From Bryobacterales bacterium (GTDB lineage Bacteria > Acidobacteriota > Terriglobia > Bryobacterales > Bryobacteraceae), in NCBI GenBank assembly GCA_009697495.1, contig SHUN01000003.1:1-20644 (forward strand): a stretch of 20,644 nt of DNA, in the 5' to 3' direction. Positions 1 through 7,233 of this stretch are shown in pieces (position 1 is the first letter of the stretch; each line of letters opens with the position of its first letter). Under the pieces are notes generated by a model. That model saw only the letters and a program-made list of their open reading frames with translations. It made no database searches and was not told the origin of the DNA. The position numbers were made by a program, and so were the translations under genes.

Positions 1-1037
1 AACAACTCCGCGATAGGCTGCGCGCCCGGCTCCACCACCGCCAGGCCAGGCCGCAACTGGGTCCCCAAAGGAATCCCCAACCCCTTGTAAATCGTCGCCG
101 CCAACTCGCCCGGATGCACCGGCCGGTCCCTCGGTTCTCCGCCGATGGCGTCACTGGAACCAATCACCGTCCCGCCCTTCAAAGGCCCCCCGCCCGCCAA
201 AACCGTGTAACACTGCGTCCAATGATCCCGCCCGCCCGAAGCGTTAATACGCGGCGTCCGGCCAAATTCCCCCATCGCAATTACCATCGTCGAAGCCAAC
301 AACCCCCGAACCGCCAAATCCTCCAGCAAACTCGAATACGCCATATCGAACATCGGTCCAACCACATCCCGATAGGCCGAAATCGGCGTAAACGGCTTTG
401 CCCCGTGAATGTCCCAAGTCAGTTCATCAAACACCGTCTCAAACATGTTCACAGTGACAAATCGAACCCCCGACTCCACTTCTCGCAAAGCCCGATAACA
501 GCTCCGCCCAAACCGATTCTCTCCATACCGCGCCGGTGCCTCATCACAACCGAGCACTAAAGGAGCAAACCGTTCCCCCAAAAAACCCGGCCCATCCCCA
601 CGCGGCATATTTCCGCCCGTAGCCCCAATCGGCCCCGGCAGCATCACGTTCCGAACCCCATGAAACCGCGACGCCACACACCCCAGACTCGGATGTTCTA
701 CATCATAAGAAAATGCCCGCCCAGTCTGCATCAAATGATGCCCCGCGTCATGCACCGCCGGCCCGGAGTGATATATCGATCGAATCAAGGAAAACTTATC
801 CGCCTGCCGTGCCGTCCGAGGAAAAATCTCCGAAATCGAGATCCCCGGAACATTCGTGCGGATCGGCCGGAACGGCCCGCGTACGTCGCTGGGCGCATCC
901 GGCTTCATATCGAAAGTATCCAACTGCGACGGCCCACCCACCATCATCAGCAGGATGCAGGCGGTGTCGCCCTGTGCCGCGCCAACCCCGCCCAGCAGCG
1001 GCAACGCGCCCAGACGCAAAAATTCTTGCCGTAACAT
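1..1037 (-). CDS. DUF1501 family protein (3' end cut by window edge)
   Basis: Reading leftwards from an ATG at 1037, 345 codons stay open to the window edge. The protein starts MLRQEFLRLGALPLLGG, a short signal-like leader. It then shows the DUF1501 hallmarks: 'MMVGGPSQLDTFDMKP', a 'GPAVHDAGHHLMQTGR' segment, 'PSLGCVASRF', 'MGEFGRTPRINASGGRDHW', and a C-terminal 'GGTVIGSSDAIGGEPRDRPVHP' stretch. DUF1501 proteins are predicted exported, are related to the alkaline phosphatase/sulfatase fold, and are abundant in Acidobacteriota and Planctomycetota; their reaction is not known. The reading reaches 'EPGAQPIAELF', typical of the last residues of the family, so only a few codons are probably missing. 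It starts 18 bp after the enolase-family gene, so it is probably co-transcribed. The usual DUF1549/DUF1553 partner is not upstream here. Confidence 0.88.
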   Translation of the reverse strand, partial: MLRQEFLRLGALPLLGGVGAAQGDTACILLMMVGGPSQLDTFDMKPDAPSDVRGPFRPIRTNVPGISISEIFPRTARQADKFSLIRSIYHSGPAVHDAGHHLMQTGRAFSYDVEHPSLGCVASRFHGVRNVMLPGPIGATGGNMPRGDGPGFLGERFAPLVLGCDEAPARYGENRFGRSCYRALREVESGVRFVTVNMFETVFDELTWDIHGAKPFTPISAYRDVVGPMFDMAYSSLLEDLAVRGLLASTMVIAMGEFGRTPRINASGGRDHWTQCYTVLAGGGPLKGGTVIGSSDAIGGEPRDRPVHPGELAATIYKGLGIPLGTQLRPGLAVVEPGAQPIAEL

Positions 1038-1055
1038 GCCTAAATTCTATATCAA

Positions 1056-2261
1056 TCAGATATAGCCCACACTCCCATCTTCCCGATACGCAAAACCCCG
1101 GTGCCACGTCACCGCCGGATACTTCCTGATCGCGTCCTCATTCAACTCCACCCCCAACCCCGGCTTCGTCGGCAGCGGAATATACCCGTTCTTCACCATC
1201 AACGGTTCCTTCAAAACGTCTTTCCGCACGCCTTCATCATCCGGGTGATACTCCAAAATAAAGAAGTTCGAAGTCGACGCCGCGAAATGCACATTCACCG
1301 CCGTCGCCACCGGCCCCATTGGATTATGGGGCGCGACAGTCACATAATGCGCCTCCGCCATCGCCGCGATCTTTTTCATCTCCATCAACCCGCCGCACAA
1401 ACAAATATCCGGCTGAATAATATCCAACGCGCCTAATTCCAACAACCGTCGAAACTCATGCCGCTGATAATTACACTCCCCGCTCGCCAGCGGAATCGTT
1501 ACGCGGTCCGCCAGCTTCTTCATCGCATGTTCATTCTCCGGCCGAATCGGCTCCTCCAGCCACATCGGATTATACGGAGCAATCACCGCCGCCAGCCGCG
1601 CCGCCCGCGTCACTTCAAAGAACCGCGCATGAATATCGCACCCGATATCCACATCCGGCCCCAGCATCTCCCGCATCGCTTTCACACGCGCCGCCGCCCC
1701 CCGCAGGATTTCGTTATACGGCTTCGACTGATCCCCATCCGGCTGCGGCCGCATCTTGATCGCCGTATACCCATACTTCTCCACCAATCGTTTGGCCTGC
1801 TCCGGCGTCCCTGCGCTCTGATACGTTCGAATCTTGTCGCGACACTTGCCGCCGAGAAGCATATACACCGGCAGCCCTGCCGCCTTCCCCGAAATGTCCC
1901 ACAACGCGTGTTCAATCCCGCTAATCGCGGCGTTAACAACCAGCCCGCCGGGGAATCGCGTAAAGTTCACCATCATCGAATACAGGTGCTCAATGTTGCG
2001 CGGATCCTGCCCAATCAGCCAGCCGCGAAAGTCTTTGACGACCTCCACAATCGCCGCGTCCGGCCCGCAGGAATAGGCCTCCCCAATCCCCGTGATCCCC
2101 TGATCGGTCTCCATGCGCACGATACAAAAATTGCGCCCGCCGGACCCAATCAGATGCAGCTTCACATCGGTAATCTTCAACTGCCCGCGCCCGCCGACCT
2201 GCGCCGCCTGCAAAAATGGCGCCGCCGCCGTCGCCTGTGTGAAAAACTCTCGTCGCTTCAT
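1056..2261 (-). CDS. Mandelate racemase/enolase-superfamily sugar-acid dehydratase, galactonate dehydratase-like
   Basis: A 401-residue enolase-superfamily protein, the normal length plus a leader. The first 20 residues (MKRREFFTQATAAAPFLQAA) have a twin-arginine-like RR-x-FF motif and an Ala-rich stretch, suggesting Tat export. Active-site residues expected for the D-galactonate dehydratase branch are visible: D209 and H211 in 'CDIHARF', E236 in 'WLEEP', E262 in 'ASGE', D285 in 'QPDICLCGG', H312 in 'APHNPMGP' and E337 in 'ILEYH'. The family abstracts the alpha-proton of an acid sugar and removes water, with Mg2+ held by the Asp/Glu set. The His-x-Asn-Pro-x-Gly-Pro loop strongly resembles DgoD-type enzymes, but the substrate cannot be read from sequence. 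The ATG overlaps the TGA of the upstream methyltransferase gene (ATGA), so translation is probably coupled. Enolase fold: very sure; substrate class: moderate. Confidence 0.9.
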   Translation of the reverse strand: MKRREFFTQATAAAPFLQAAQVGGRGQLKITDVKLHLIGSGGRNFCIVRMETDQGITGIGEAYSCGPDAAIVEVVKDFRGWLIGQDPRNIEHLYSMMVNFTRFPGGLVVNAAISGIEHALWDISGKAAGLPVYMLLGGKCRDKIRTYQSAGTPEQAKRLVEKYGYTAIKMRPQPDGDQSKPYNEILRGAAARVKAMREMLGPDVDIGCDIHARFFEVTRAARLAAVIAPYNPMWLEEPIRPENEHAMKKLADRVTIPLASGECNYQRHEFRRLLELGALDIIQPDICLCGGLMEMKKIAAMAEAHYVTVAPHNPMGPVATAVNVHFAASTSNFFILEYHPDDEGVRKDVLKEPLMVKNGYIPLPTKPGLGVELNEDAIRKYPAVTWHRGFAYREDGSVGYI

Positions 2262-2959
2262 GCCTTATATGCTCCAATCGCCGCAAAGCAGCCATTCTTA
2301 TGTATCACATCCGCCTGGAACCCCGCCACCCGCAAATGATGCAACTGAAACGCGACACTCCGCGGCGAGTCTTCGTACTCCACATACGCTAACACCTTGT
2401 CCCGGTATTCAGGACCATTCATCCCTTCCAAATATGCCCCGTACCGCTCCCACATCTCCGCCTGCACGCCCGGTATATCATGCGCAACCAGATCCCAAAT
2501 CCACAAACTCCCGCCCGCCCGCAACGCTGCGAACAGTTGCCTGAAAACAGCCGCCCACTCCACTTCCAACCGTAAATGATGTAACACCGCCGCCGCCACA
2601 ATCACATCTTGAGACCCGGCCTCCAAATCCAAATCCCGGACATCGCACTGCATCGCCCGCGTATCAATCCGCAACGGCCCCAACCGCTCCACCGCCCGGT
2701 CCAACATATTCGCGCTCAAATCCACCAGCGTCACCCGCTCCAATGGAAACGCCTGCGCAAACTTCAAGCTGAAGTTCCCCGCCCCACATCCCAAATCCAA
2801 TAACCGCGTCGCCCCCGGAGTCACCCGCAACGCCGATGCCGTAAGGAGACCCATTACCAACGCCGCGTCCTGCGTCGCAATCTGCCCCGTCTCCAGATTC
2901 GAAAACCGCTCGACGTCGTTATCGAATCGCTCTCTGATCTCCTGTACGGATGCCTTCAC
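2258..2959 (-). CDS. Class I SAM-dependent methyltransferase
   Basis: A 233-residue Rossmann-fold methyltransferase. Motif I 'LLDLGCGAGN' lies at residues 53-62, the acidic residue after strand beta-2 is D80 in 'TLVDLS', then 'MQCDVRDLD' near 103-111 and 'AAVLHHL' near 123-129. The N-terminal 'IRERFDNDVERFSNLETGQ' is typical of small stand-alone methyltransferases related to the tRNA cmo5U methyltransferase group. I chose the GTG at 2959, 13 bp after the KASIII-like gene. An ATG at 3034 would add 25 Arg-rich residues and overlap that gene by 62 bp, and those residues look like a shadow of the other frame. The stop overlaps the ATG of the enolase gene. The acceptor is unknown; position in the acylation operon makes methylation of an operon product possible, but that is inference. 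Confidence 0.88.
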   Translation of the reverse strand: MKASVQEIRERFDNDVERFSNLETGQIATQDAALVMGLLTASALRVTPGATRLLDLGCGAGNFSLKFAQAFPLERVTLVDLSANMLDRAVERLGPLRIDTRAMQCDVRDLDLEAGSQDVIVAAAVLHHLRLEVEWAAVFRQLFAALRAGGSLWIWDLVAHDIPGVQAEMWERYGAYLEGMNGPEYRDKVLAYVEYEDSPRSVAFQLHHLRVAGFQADVIHKNGCFAAIGAYKA

Positions 2960-2972
2960 GGCACCAATACTA

Positions 2973-3911
2973 TCAGGCCTCCGACCCCTCCGCCAGCAGC
3001 GCTCCCCAATGGAACCCCGCCCCGAACGCCGCAAAGCAAAGCGTCTCCCCCGGCAACAATTTATTCGCGCTCGACCACTCCGCCGCCGCGATCAACATCG
3101 ATGCCGACGACGTATTCCCAAACTTCCTGATATTCGAATAAAACTTGTCTTCCGCCACTTCCAACGCCTTGGCCACCCGCGCAATCAGATTCTGATTCGC
3201 CTGATGCATCAGGAACACCGCCACGTCGGCCGCCCGTTTCCGGTGCTGATCCAACAGCGTCGCAATCGCCCGCGGAATCTTCCGCGACGCCTGCAAAATC
3301 ACCGACCGTCCGTTCATTTCCAACGGCGTCGTAAACGGCAGTCTCAAGTCTTCGGCATACGCCCCGTCGGAGTACAACCCGCAATCCAAAATTCGCGCAA
3401 ACCCGTTCGACGGATCCACCAGACATGCCCCCGCCCCATCTCCAAACAGAATGGCGACCCCCCGCTCCATCGGCTCCCGCTCCACGATCCGCGACATCTT
3501 CTCCGCCCCGATCACCAGTATCGGCCCCAACGACTCGCACAGCCGCGACGCCAGCGATATTCCGAACAACGACCCCGCGCTCGCCATCGACATATCCAAA
3601 CACGGCGTCGAGTCCAATCCCAACCGGTTCGCTACCGACGCCGCCGGCCCCGGAAACTGCCGCTCCGACGACCCGCTAGCCACCAATATCATCCCCAACT
3701 CCGACGCCTTCACACCAGCCCGTTCCAAACAGTCCTGCGCCGCCCGCAACGCCAAATCAGTCACCGTCTCATCGTCCCGCGCAAAACGCCGCTCATCAAT
3801 GCCGGACACATTGCGGATCCACTCCGCGTCGCAACCGACCCGGGCTCCGATCTCCGCGTTGCTCACCACCCGTTCCGGCAGGTAGGAGCCAAATGCCTTC
3901 AAGAAAGCCAC
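2973..3911 (-). CDS. KASIII (FabH)-like protein with Ser replacing the catalytic Cys
   Basis: A 312-residue thiolase-fold protein, full length for the beta-ketoacyl-ACP synthase III family. The family's Cys-His-Asn triad is partly kept: H236 in 'FLMHQANQNLI' and N266 in 'KFGNTSSAS' align with FabH His244 and Asn274. The Cys position ('DxAAACAGF' in FabH) reads DMSMASAGS, so residue 111 is Ser (AGC, bases 3579-3581). The conserved 'GDGAGA' and C-terminal 'GAGFHWG' are present. Ser in this place is known in DpsC of daunorubicin synthesis; such enzymes can act as acyl-transferring or starter-selecting proteins, not ordinary condensing enzymes. It starts with GTG one base after the TAG of the acyl carrier protein gene, so the carrier is the obvious partner. 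I infer acyl loading or transfer; a degenerate subunit of a heteromer is the alternative. Confidence 0.88.
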   Translation of the reverse strand: MAFLKAFGSYLPERVVSNAEIGARVGCDAEWIRNVSGIDERRFARDDETVTDLALRAAQDCLERAGVKASELGMILVASGSSERQFPGPAASVANRLGLDSTPCLDMSMASAGSLFGISLASRLCESLGPILVIGAEKMSRIVEREPMERGVAILFGDGAGACLVDPSNGFARILDCGLYSDGAYAEDLRLPFTTPLEMNGRSVILQASRKIPRAIATLLDQHRKRAADVAVFLMHQANQNLIARVAKALEVAEDKFYSNIRKFGNTSSASMLIAAAEWSSANKLLPGETLCFAAFGAGFHWGALLAEGSEA

Positions 3912-3912
3912 T

Positions 3913-4149
3913 CTATTTCCCGTGCCCCTCTAAATACGCTTCTATCCGTTCCACCGACTCAAACTTCCGCGGCGTCAAGTCCCTGTCCGGAATCTTCACG
4001 TCGAATATGTGTTCCAACTCCGTCACCAGGTCCTGCAACCCGAATGAATCCAGCACGCCACTGTCGAATAGCGATTCGTCCGCCGCCTCCGGCGGCTCCT
4101 TCCCGGCGACTCTCCGAATGATGTCAAGGATTTGTGTTCGTTTGTCCAT
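3913..4149 (-). CDS. Acyl carrier protein (DltC/ACP-like)
   Basis: A 78-residue carrier protein starting MDKRTQILDIIRRVAG. The phosphopantetheine site is S35 in 'FDSGVLDSFGLQDL'; DSF replaces the commoner DSL. The rest follows the four-helix pattern, with 'ELEHIFDVKI' in the middle and 'FESVERIEAYLE' at the end. The 'LFDSG.LDS.G' stretch is as close to DltC-type as to FAS-type carriers, so it could be a dedicated carrier and not the housekeeping AcpP; this is inference. A longer in-frame start at 4212 would add 21 residues lying in the upstream gene and is rejected, because the ACP fold begins at this Met. It overlaps the end of the SGNH1 gene by 26 bp and is followed one base later by the KASIII-like gene, indicating translational coupling and a shared function. 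Confidence 0.9.
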   Translation of the reverse strand: MDKRTQILDIIRRVAGKEPPEAADESLFDSGVLDSFGLQDLVTELEHIFDVKIPDRDLTPRKFESVERIEAYLEGHGK

Positions 4150-5494
4150 ATGTGATTGGCGCGGCAAACACCGCGGTCTTTGGCTCCATCGTCTCACGCC
4201 GCACCCGCGCAAACGTGGAAAATTGTCCCATCAGCTCTTTGTACAACGCAGCGCCAAGCAACCGGTAACCCGGTCCCGTGAAGTGTACGTAATCTCCCTG
4301 CGCCATTCCCGCATACACCCATTGCCGCATCGCGCCCTTCCCGCCCATCCGGTCCCGTATGTCCCAGAACGCCGCCCCGCGCGCCGCGCACGCCGCCCGC
4401 TGCGCCTCCAAAATCACGTCGATCTTCTCGTGCGGCGCCCACCCCGTTCGCGTCCGTATTTGATGGTCCGGCGGTCCAATCACCAATATCGACGCGGCCG
4501 GCGCCAATCGCCGGTACTTGTCCAACAATGCGATAAACATGTCCCGGTAACTCTCAAACGTCCAGTCCCTGTTCCGCGCCTCATTCGTCCCGTACGCCAA
4601 CACAATCAGCCCCGGCGCATGGTCCCGATAAACCGGCGCCAGACCCGCGTCTTCCCACTTCAATCCCACCGACGCCTGCGCCCCATTGATCCCCATCATT
4701 TCCCAAGTTAACCCGCGCAAATTTTCCGTCACCCACCCGTGCAGCCGTACCGGACGGCGGTCCAGCGTCCGCGCCGTTAAAAAATGCGGCCCCTCGCCTA
4801 ATGCCAACTTTTGCGCCATCGGCATCCCCGCTCCATCCGTATCGACGATTTCCAAAACAGTTCCGTTATCGGAAACCTCCACCCGTCCCCCGCCCGGCTG
4901 CCGCAAATATTGGAACTCCGCCCGCGTCGCCTCGGTCTGCAAATTCACCATCTCTCCGGCGCGTTCCGTCGATAGGCTCACTCCGGCCAATCCATAAAGC
5001 CCGTCGCCCTCGCGCCCGGCCAGCCCGTCGCTATACCACCCCCGCGAATTCCAACTCTTCAGGTCCAGCCGCCGGTAGCCGCGCCACGGCTGCCCCGCAT
5101 GAGAATACCCGTTCCCGCCATCCCCAAACCGCGCCTGTAACAAATACCGCAGCGTCCCGGACCATTCATCCGCCGCCGTGTGCGAATCTCCGTAGTGAAA
5201 AACACGTAGGACTTCGTTCGTCTCCCGCCCCTCCAGCCGGTACAACTGCTCAAAAAACGGAATCATCGCCGCCGGATTCTCCATCGTCCCGGGGACATTC
5301 AGCCACTGCGCCACCGAATCGTTCGCCGTCGCCCGCACCGCCGCCGGTATCACCGCCGAACGCCGCGCCACAACCCTCTTCTTCACCGGCGCTTTCCTGG
5401 TAACCGCCGCCGGCTTCTTCTTCGGCGTCACTGCCCCAAAGGAAGCCGCGAAGCCAAAGATCACACAGGCGCAACTGAAAACAATTCGGCGCAT
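4124..5494 (-). CDS. Secreted SGNH/GDSL-type protein 1 (acyltransferase or esterase)
   Basis: A 456-residue exported protein. Residues 1-20 are a signal peptide or anchor (MRRIVFSCACVIFGFAASFG), followed by a Lys/Arg/Pro/Ala-rich linker to about 50. SGNH blocks are all visible: nucleophile S104 in 'FHYGDSHTAADE', N270 in 'GINGA', N304 in 'LAYGTNEA', and the D401-x-x-H404 pair in 'GDYVHFTGPGY'. Between the first and middle blocks lies a 130-residue beta-rich insertion (about 150-265). MBOAT proteins that O-acylate exported polymers commonly work with an SGNH-fold partner (AlgJ/AlgX, DltD), and an MBOAT gene heads this operon. It is a paralogue of the next upstream gene, with the same layout. 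Periplasmic acyl transfer is my preferred role; deacylation is the alternative. The start has AGGAG close upstream. Confidence 0.85.
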   Translation of the reverse strand: MRRIVFSCACVIFGFAASFGAVTPKKKPAAVTRKAPVKKRVVARRSAVIPAAVRATANDSVAQWLNVPGTMENPAAMIPFFEQLYRLEGRETNEVLRVFHYGDSHTAADEWSGTLRYLLQARFGDGGNGYSHAGQPWRGYRRLDLKSWNSRGWYSDGLAGREGDGLYGLAGVSLSTERAGEMVNLQTEATRAEFQYLRQPGGGRVEVSDNGTVLEIVDTDGAGMPMAQKLALGEGPHFLTARTLDRRPVRLHGWVTENLRGLTWEMMGINGAQASVGLKWEDAGLAPVYRDHAPGLIVLAYGTNEARNRDWTFESYRDMFIALLDKYRRLAPAASILVIGPPDHQIRTRTGWAPHEKIDVILEAQRAACAARGAAFWDIRDRMGGKGAMRQWVYAGMAQGDYVHFTGPGYRLLGAALYKELMGQFSTFARVRRETMEPKTAVFAAPITYGQTNTNP

Positions 5495-5509
5495 TCGCTC
5501 CTAAGTAGT

Positions 5510-5532
5510 AGTTCGGCAGATTTCAACGAACT
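5510..5532 (-). other. Short inverted repeat between the two SGNH genes
   Basis: In the 40-bp gap between SGNH2 and SGNH1, six-base arms (AGTTCG / CGAACT) flank an 11-base loop. In the mRNA this could form a small hairpin just before the SGNH1 ribosome binding site. There is no T-run, so it is not a convincing terminator. It could tune the ratio of the two proteins, or be chance. Confidence 0.3.
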
Positions 5533-5534
5533 CT

Positions 5535-6908
5535 TTATTGTCTCAAACTTCCCGGCGCTCCGAACTTCTCCTTCGCCAACGCTAACTTGTACCGCCGGTA
5601 CCCGTCCTGCAATGACTTGTACAACAGATTCCCCACAATCTTCGCTCCCGCCGGCATCGGATGAATCAGATCCGCTCCCACCATGCGCGGTTCCGCCAAA
5701 TACCACCGCCCCATCGTCCCCGGCCCACCCATCGCTTCAAACGTGTTGAAAAACGCGCACCCATGCTCCGCCGCTACCCTCTGCTCCAATGCCACCAAAC
5801 GGTTCATCGGCGCCACCGTCTCAATCTCCCCGCTCGGCATCCGCTGCCCGCGGTCCATCGGGCTCATGATCAATATCGCCGCCTCCGGCGCCGCCTTCCG
5901 AACCCGCTTCACCGCCCGCACCAGTTCCCTCTCAAACGCTGTGTCCACATAACCGGCATAGACGCTCTCATTCGTCCCATAGTTGATCACCACCAAATCC
6001 GGCTTCACATGCCGCAACTGCTCCCCCCAATGCTCTTCCCCCACATTCCGCGCCAATATCGTAATCGCCGCCCCGTTCACCCCCATCGAGCTATACTCCA
6101 CCCCCGCCGTATCTTTCATCAACCGCACCCCATACAATCGAACCCGCCCCGTCACCTGCCCGATCGCGACTTCCTTAAACCCCTCAGAAACCGTGAACGT
6201 CTGAAAACCCGGTCTAACCAGCGGCGATGCCGTATCAACCGTCCCCACCGTCTGCCCGTCCGCCGCCACCATAAACGTTCCGCCCTCCGGCTGCGACAGC
6301 CACGCGACTTCAATCTTTGTATGCCCCGCGTCTTTCAAAGAAATCTTTGACGACGCCCCCGGCCCGCCCCGGAAACTAACCGCTCCCAACCCAAATTGCC
6401 CATCCCGCAACTCCGCCGTATTCGCCGGTTCAATCTTCCAACCCGCGCCGTTCACCGTCACCCCCCGGTGCCCATACCAAGCCCACGGCTTCGCCAGCAG
6501 CACGAACCCATGCCCGGCGTCCCCAAACTCTTTCTGAAACAGCGCCCGCACATCCGCCGTAATCAAATCCGCCGTCGTCGGCGAATCCCCATAATGCAGA
6601 ATCCGCGTCACGGCCCCCTCGTCCCGCCGTTCCGTCGCGTGCAACGCCGCGTAAAATCGCTGTAAATCGCCCTTCTCATCCACCAGTTTCGGCGTGTCCG
6701 CCTTCTCCGGCGTCGTGTCCGGGCGCAGCCGCGCCTGCTCATCGGCCACCGGATCTTCCGACCGTACCTTCACCTGAAAATCCAACACCCGCGGCACTGT
6801 CGTCCAGTCCAGCATCCGATAATCCTTGAACGCCGGCAGAAGGTCCGGCGCCGTCATCATCGCCGCCAGCGCGATCAGTGTCAACGATGTTTTCTTCGGT
6901 ATTCGCAT
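5535..6908 (-). CDS. Secreted SGNH/GDSL-type protein 2 (acyltransferase or esterase)
   Basis: A 457-residue paralogue of the next gene. It begins MRIPKKTSLTLIALAAMMTA, a signal sequence, followed by a Pro/Asp/Lys-rich linker to about 80. In numbering from this ATG, the nucleophile is S109 in 'LHYGDSPTTAD', N278 sits in 'GVNGA', N313 in 'INYGTNES', and the DxxH pair is D413/H416 in 'ADLIHPMPAGA', so the catalytic set is complete. A TTG directly before the ATG is a possible but less likely start. The ATG overlaps the TGA of an upstream 56-codon mini-ORF (TGATG). Its first 20 codons are duplicated twice upstream, an unusual situation described separately. The likely role is periplasmic acyl transfer or hydrolysis together with the MBOAT protein. 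Confidence 0.85.
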   Translation of the reverse strand: MRIPKKTSLTLIALAAMMTAPDLLPAFKDYRMLDWTTVPRVLDFQVKVRSEDPVADEQARLRPDTTPEKADTPKLVDEKGDLQRFYAALHATERRDEGAVTRILHYGDSPTTADLITADVRALFQKEFGDAGHGFVLLAKPWAWYGHRGVTVNGAGWKIEPANTAELRDGQFGLGAVSFRGGPGASSKISLKDAGHTKIEVAWLSQPEGGTFMVAADGQTVGTVDTASPLVRPGFQTFTVSEGFKEVAIGQVTGRVRLYGVRLMKDTAGVEYSSMGVNGAAITILARNVGEEHWGEQLRHVKPDLVVINYGTNESVYAGYVDTAFERELVRAVKRVRKAAPEAAILIMSPMDRGQRMPSGEIETVAPMNRLVALEQRVAAEHGCAFFNTFEAMGGPGTMGRWYLAEPRMVGADLIHPMPAGAKIVGNLLYKSLQDGYRRYKLALAKEKFGAPGSLRQ

Positions 6909-7078
6909 CAAAATTGTACCTGGAGAACCCTGGCGCAGCCCGGCGCTCCCGCCGCTGCGCCGCGCCCTTTCCGCGTTATCGCCCCACGGCCGTCAAGGGG
7001 GGTCTTGCGCGCTCGCCGCGCCGTCATCATCGCCGCCAGCGCGATCCGTGTCAACGATGTTTTCTTCGGTATTCGCAT
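6908..7078 (-). CDS. Mini-ORF 2: duplicated SGNH2 signal-peptide start with a basic tail (56 aa)
   Basis: The frame starts at the TGATG formed with mini-ORF 1 and ends in a TGATG with SGNH2. Residues 1-20 equal the SGNH2 signal peptide apart from one change (MRIPKKTSLTRIALAAMMTA). A 36-residue Arg/Gly/Ala-rich tail follows and ends 'VLQVQF'. The tail matches no family I know. It may be a by-product of the repeat, an uncleaved leader-like peptide, or only a relay that carries ribosomes from MBOAT to SGNH2. Expression is not shown by the sequence, but the preserved start/stop overlaps make translation plausible. Confidence 0.45.
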   Translation of the reverse strand: MRIPKKTSLTRIALAAMMTARRARKTPLDGRGAITRKGRGAAAGAPGCARVLQVQF

Positions 7079-7233
7079 CAAAATTGTACCTGGAGAGCCC
7101 TGGCACAGTCCGGCGCTCCCGCCGCCGCGCCGCGCCCTTTCCGCGTTATCGCCCCACAGCCGTCAAGGGGGGTTTCTCGCGCCCGCCGCGCCGGCACGAT
7201 CCCTGTCAACGATGTTTTCTTCGGCATTCCCAT
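7078..7233 (-). CDS. Mini-ORF 1: diverged copy of the same peptide (51 aa)
   Basis: It starts at an ATG overlapping the TGA of the MBOAT gene and ends with a TGA overlapping the ATG of mini-ORF 2. The beginning is MGMPKKTSLTGIVPARRARE. The five hydrophobic residues and MMTA of the signal peptide are lost through a 16-bp deletion, and the downstream copy keeps a frame that ends in the same TGATG. The tail is nearly identical to that of mini-ORF 2 ('LQVQF' end). No function can be assigned. The frame continues open upstream inside the MBOAT gene, but that part is a shadow. Confidence 0.4.
   Translation of the reverse strand: MGMPKKTSLTGIVPARRARETPLDGCGAITRKGRGAAAGAPDCARALQVQF

Noticed and set aside
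3009..4121. A 370-codon plus-strand open frame across the KASIII-like and ACP genes
   Set aside because: Arg/Pro-rich product with no family features; it is the complementary-strand shadow of two well-supported minus-strand genes.
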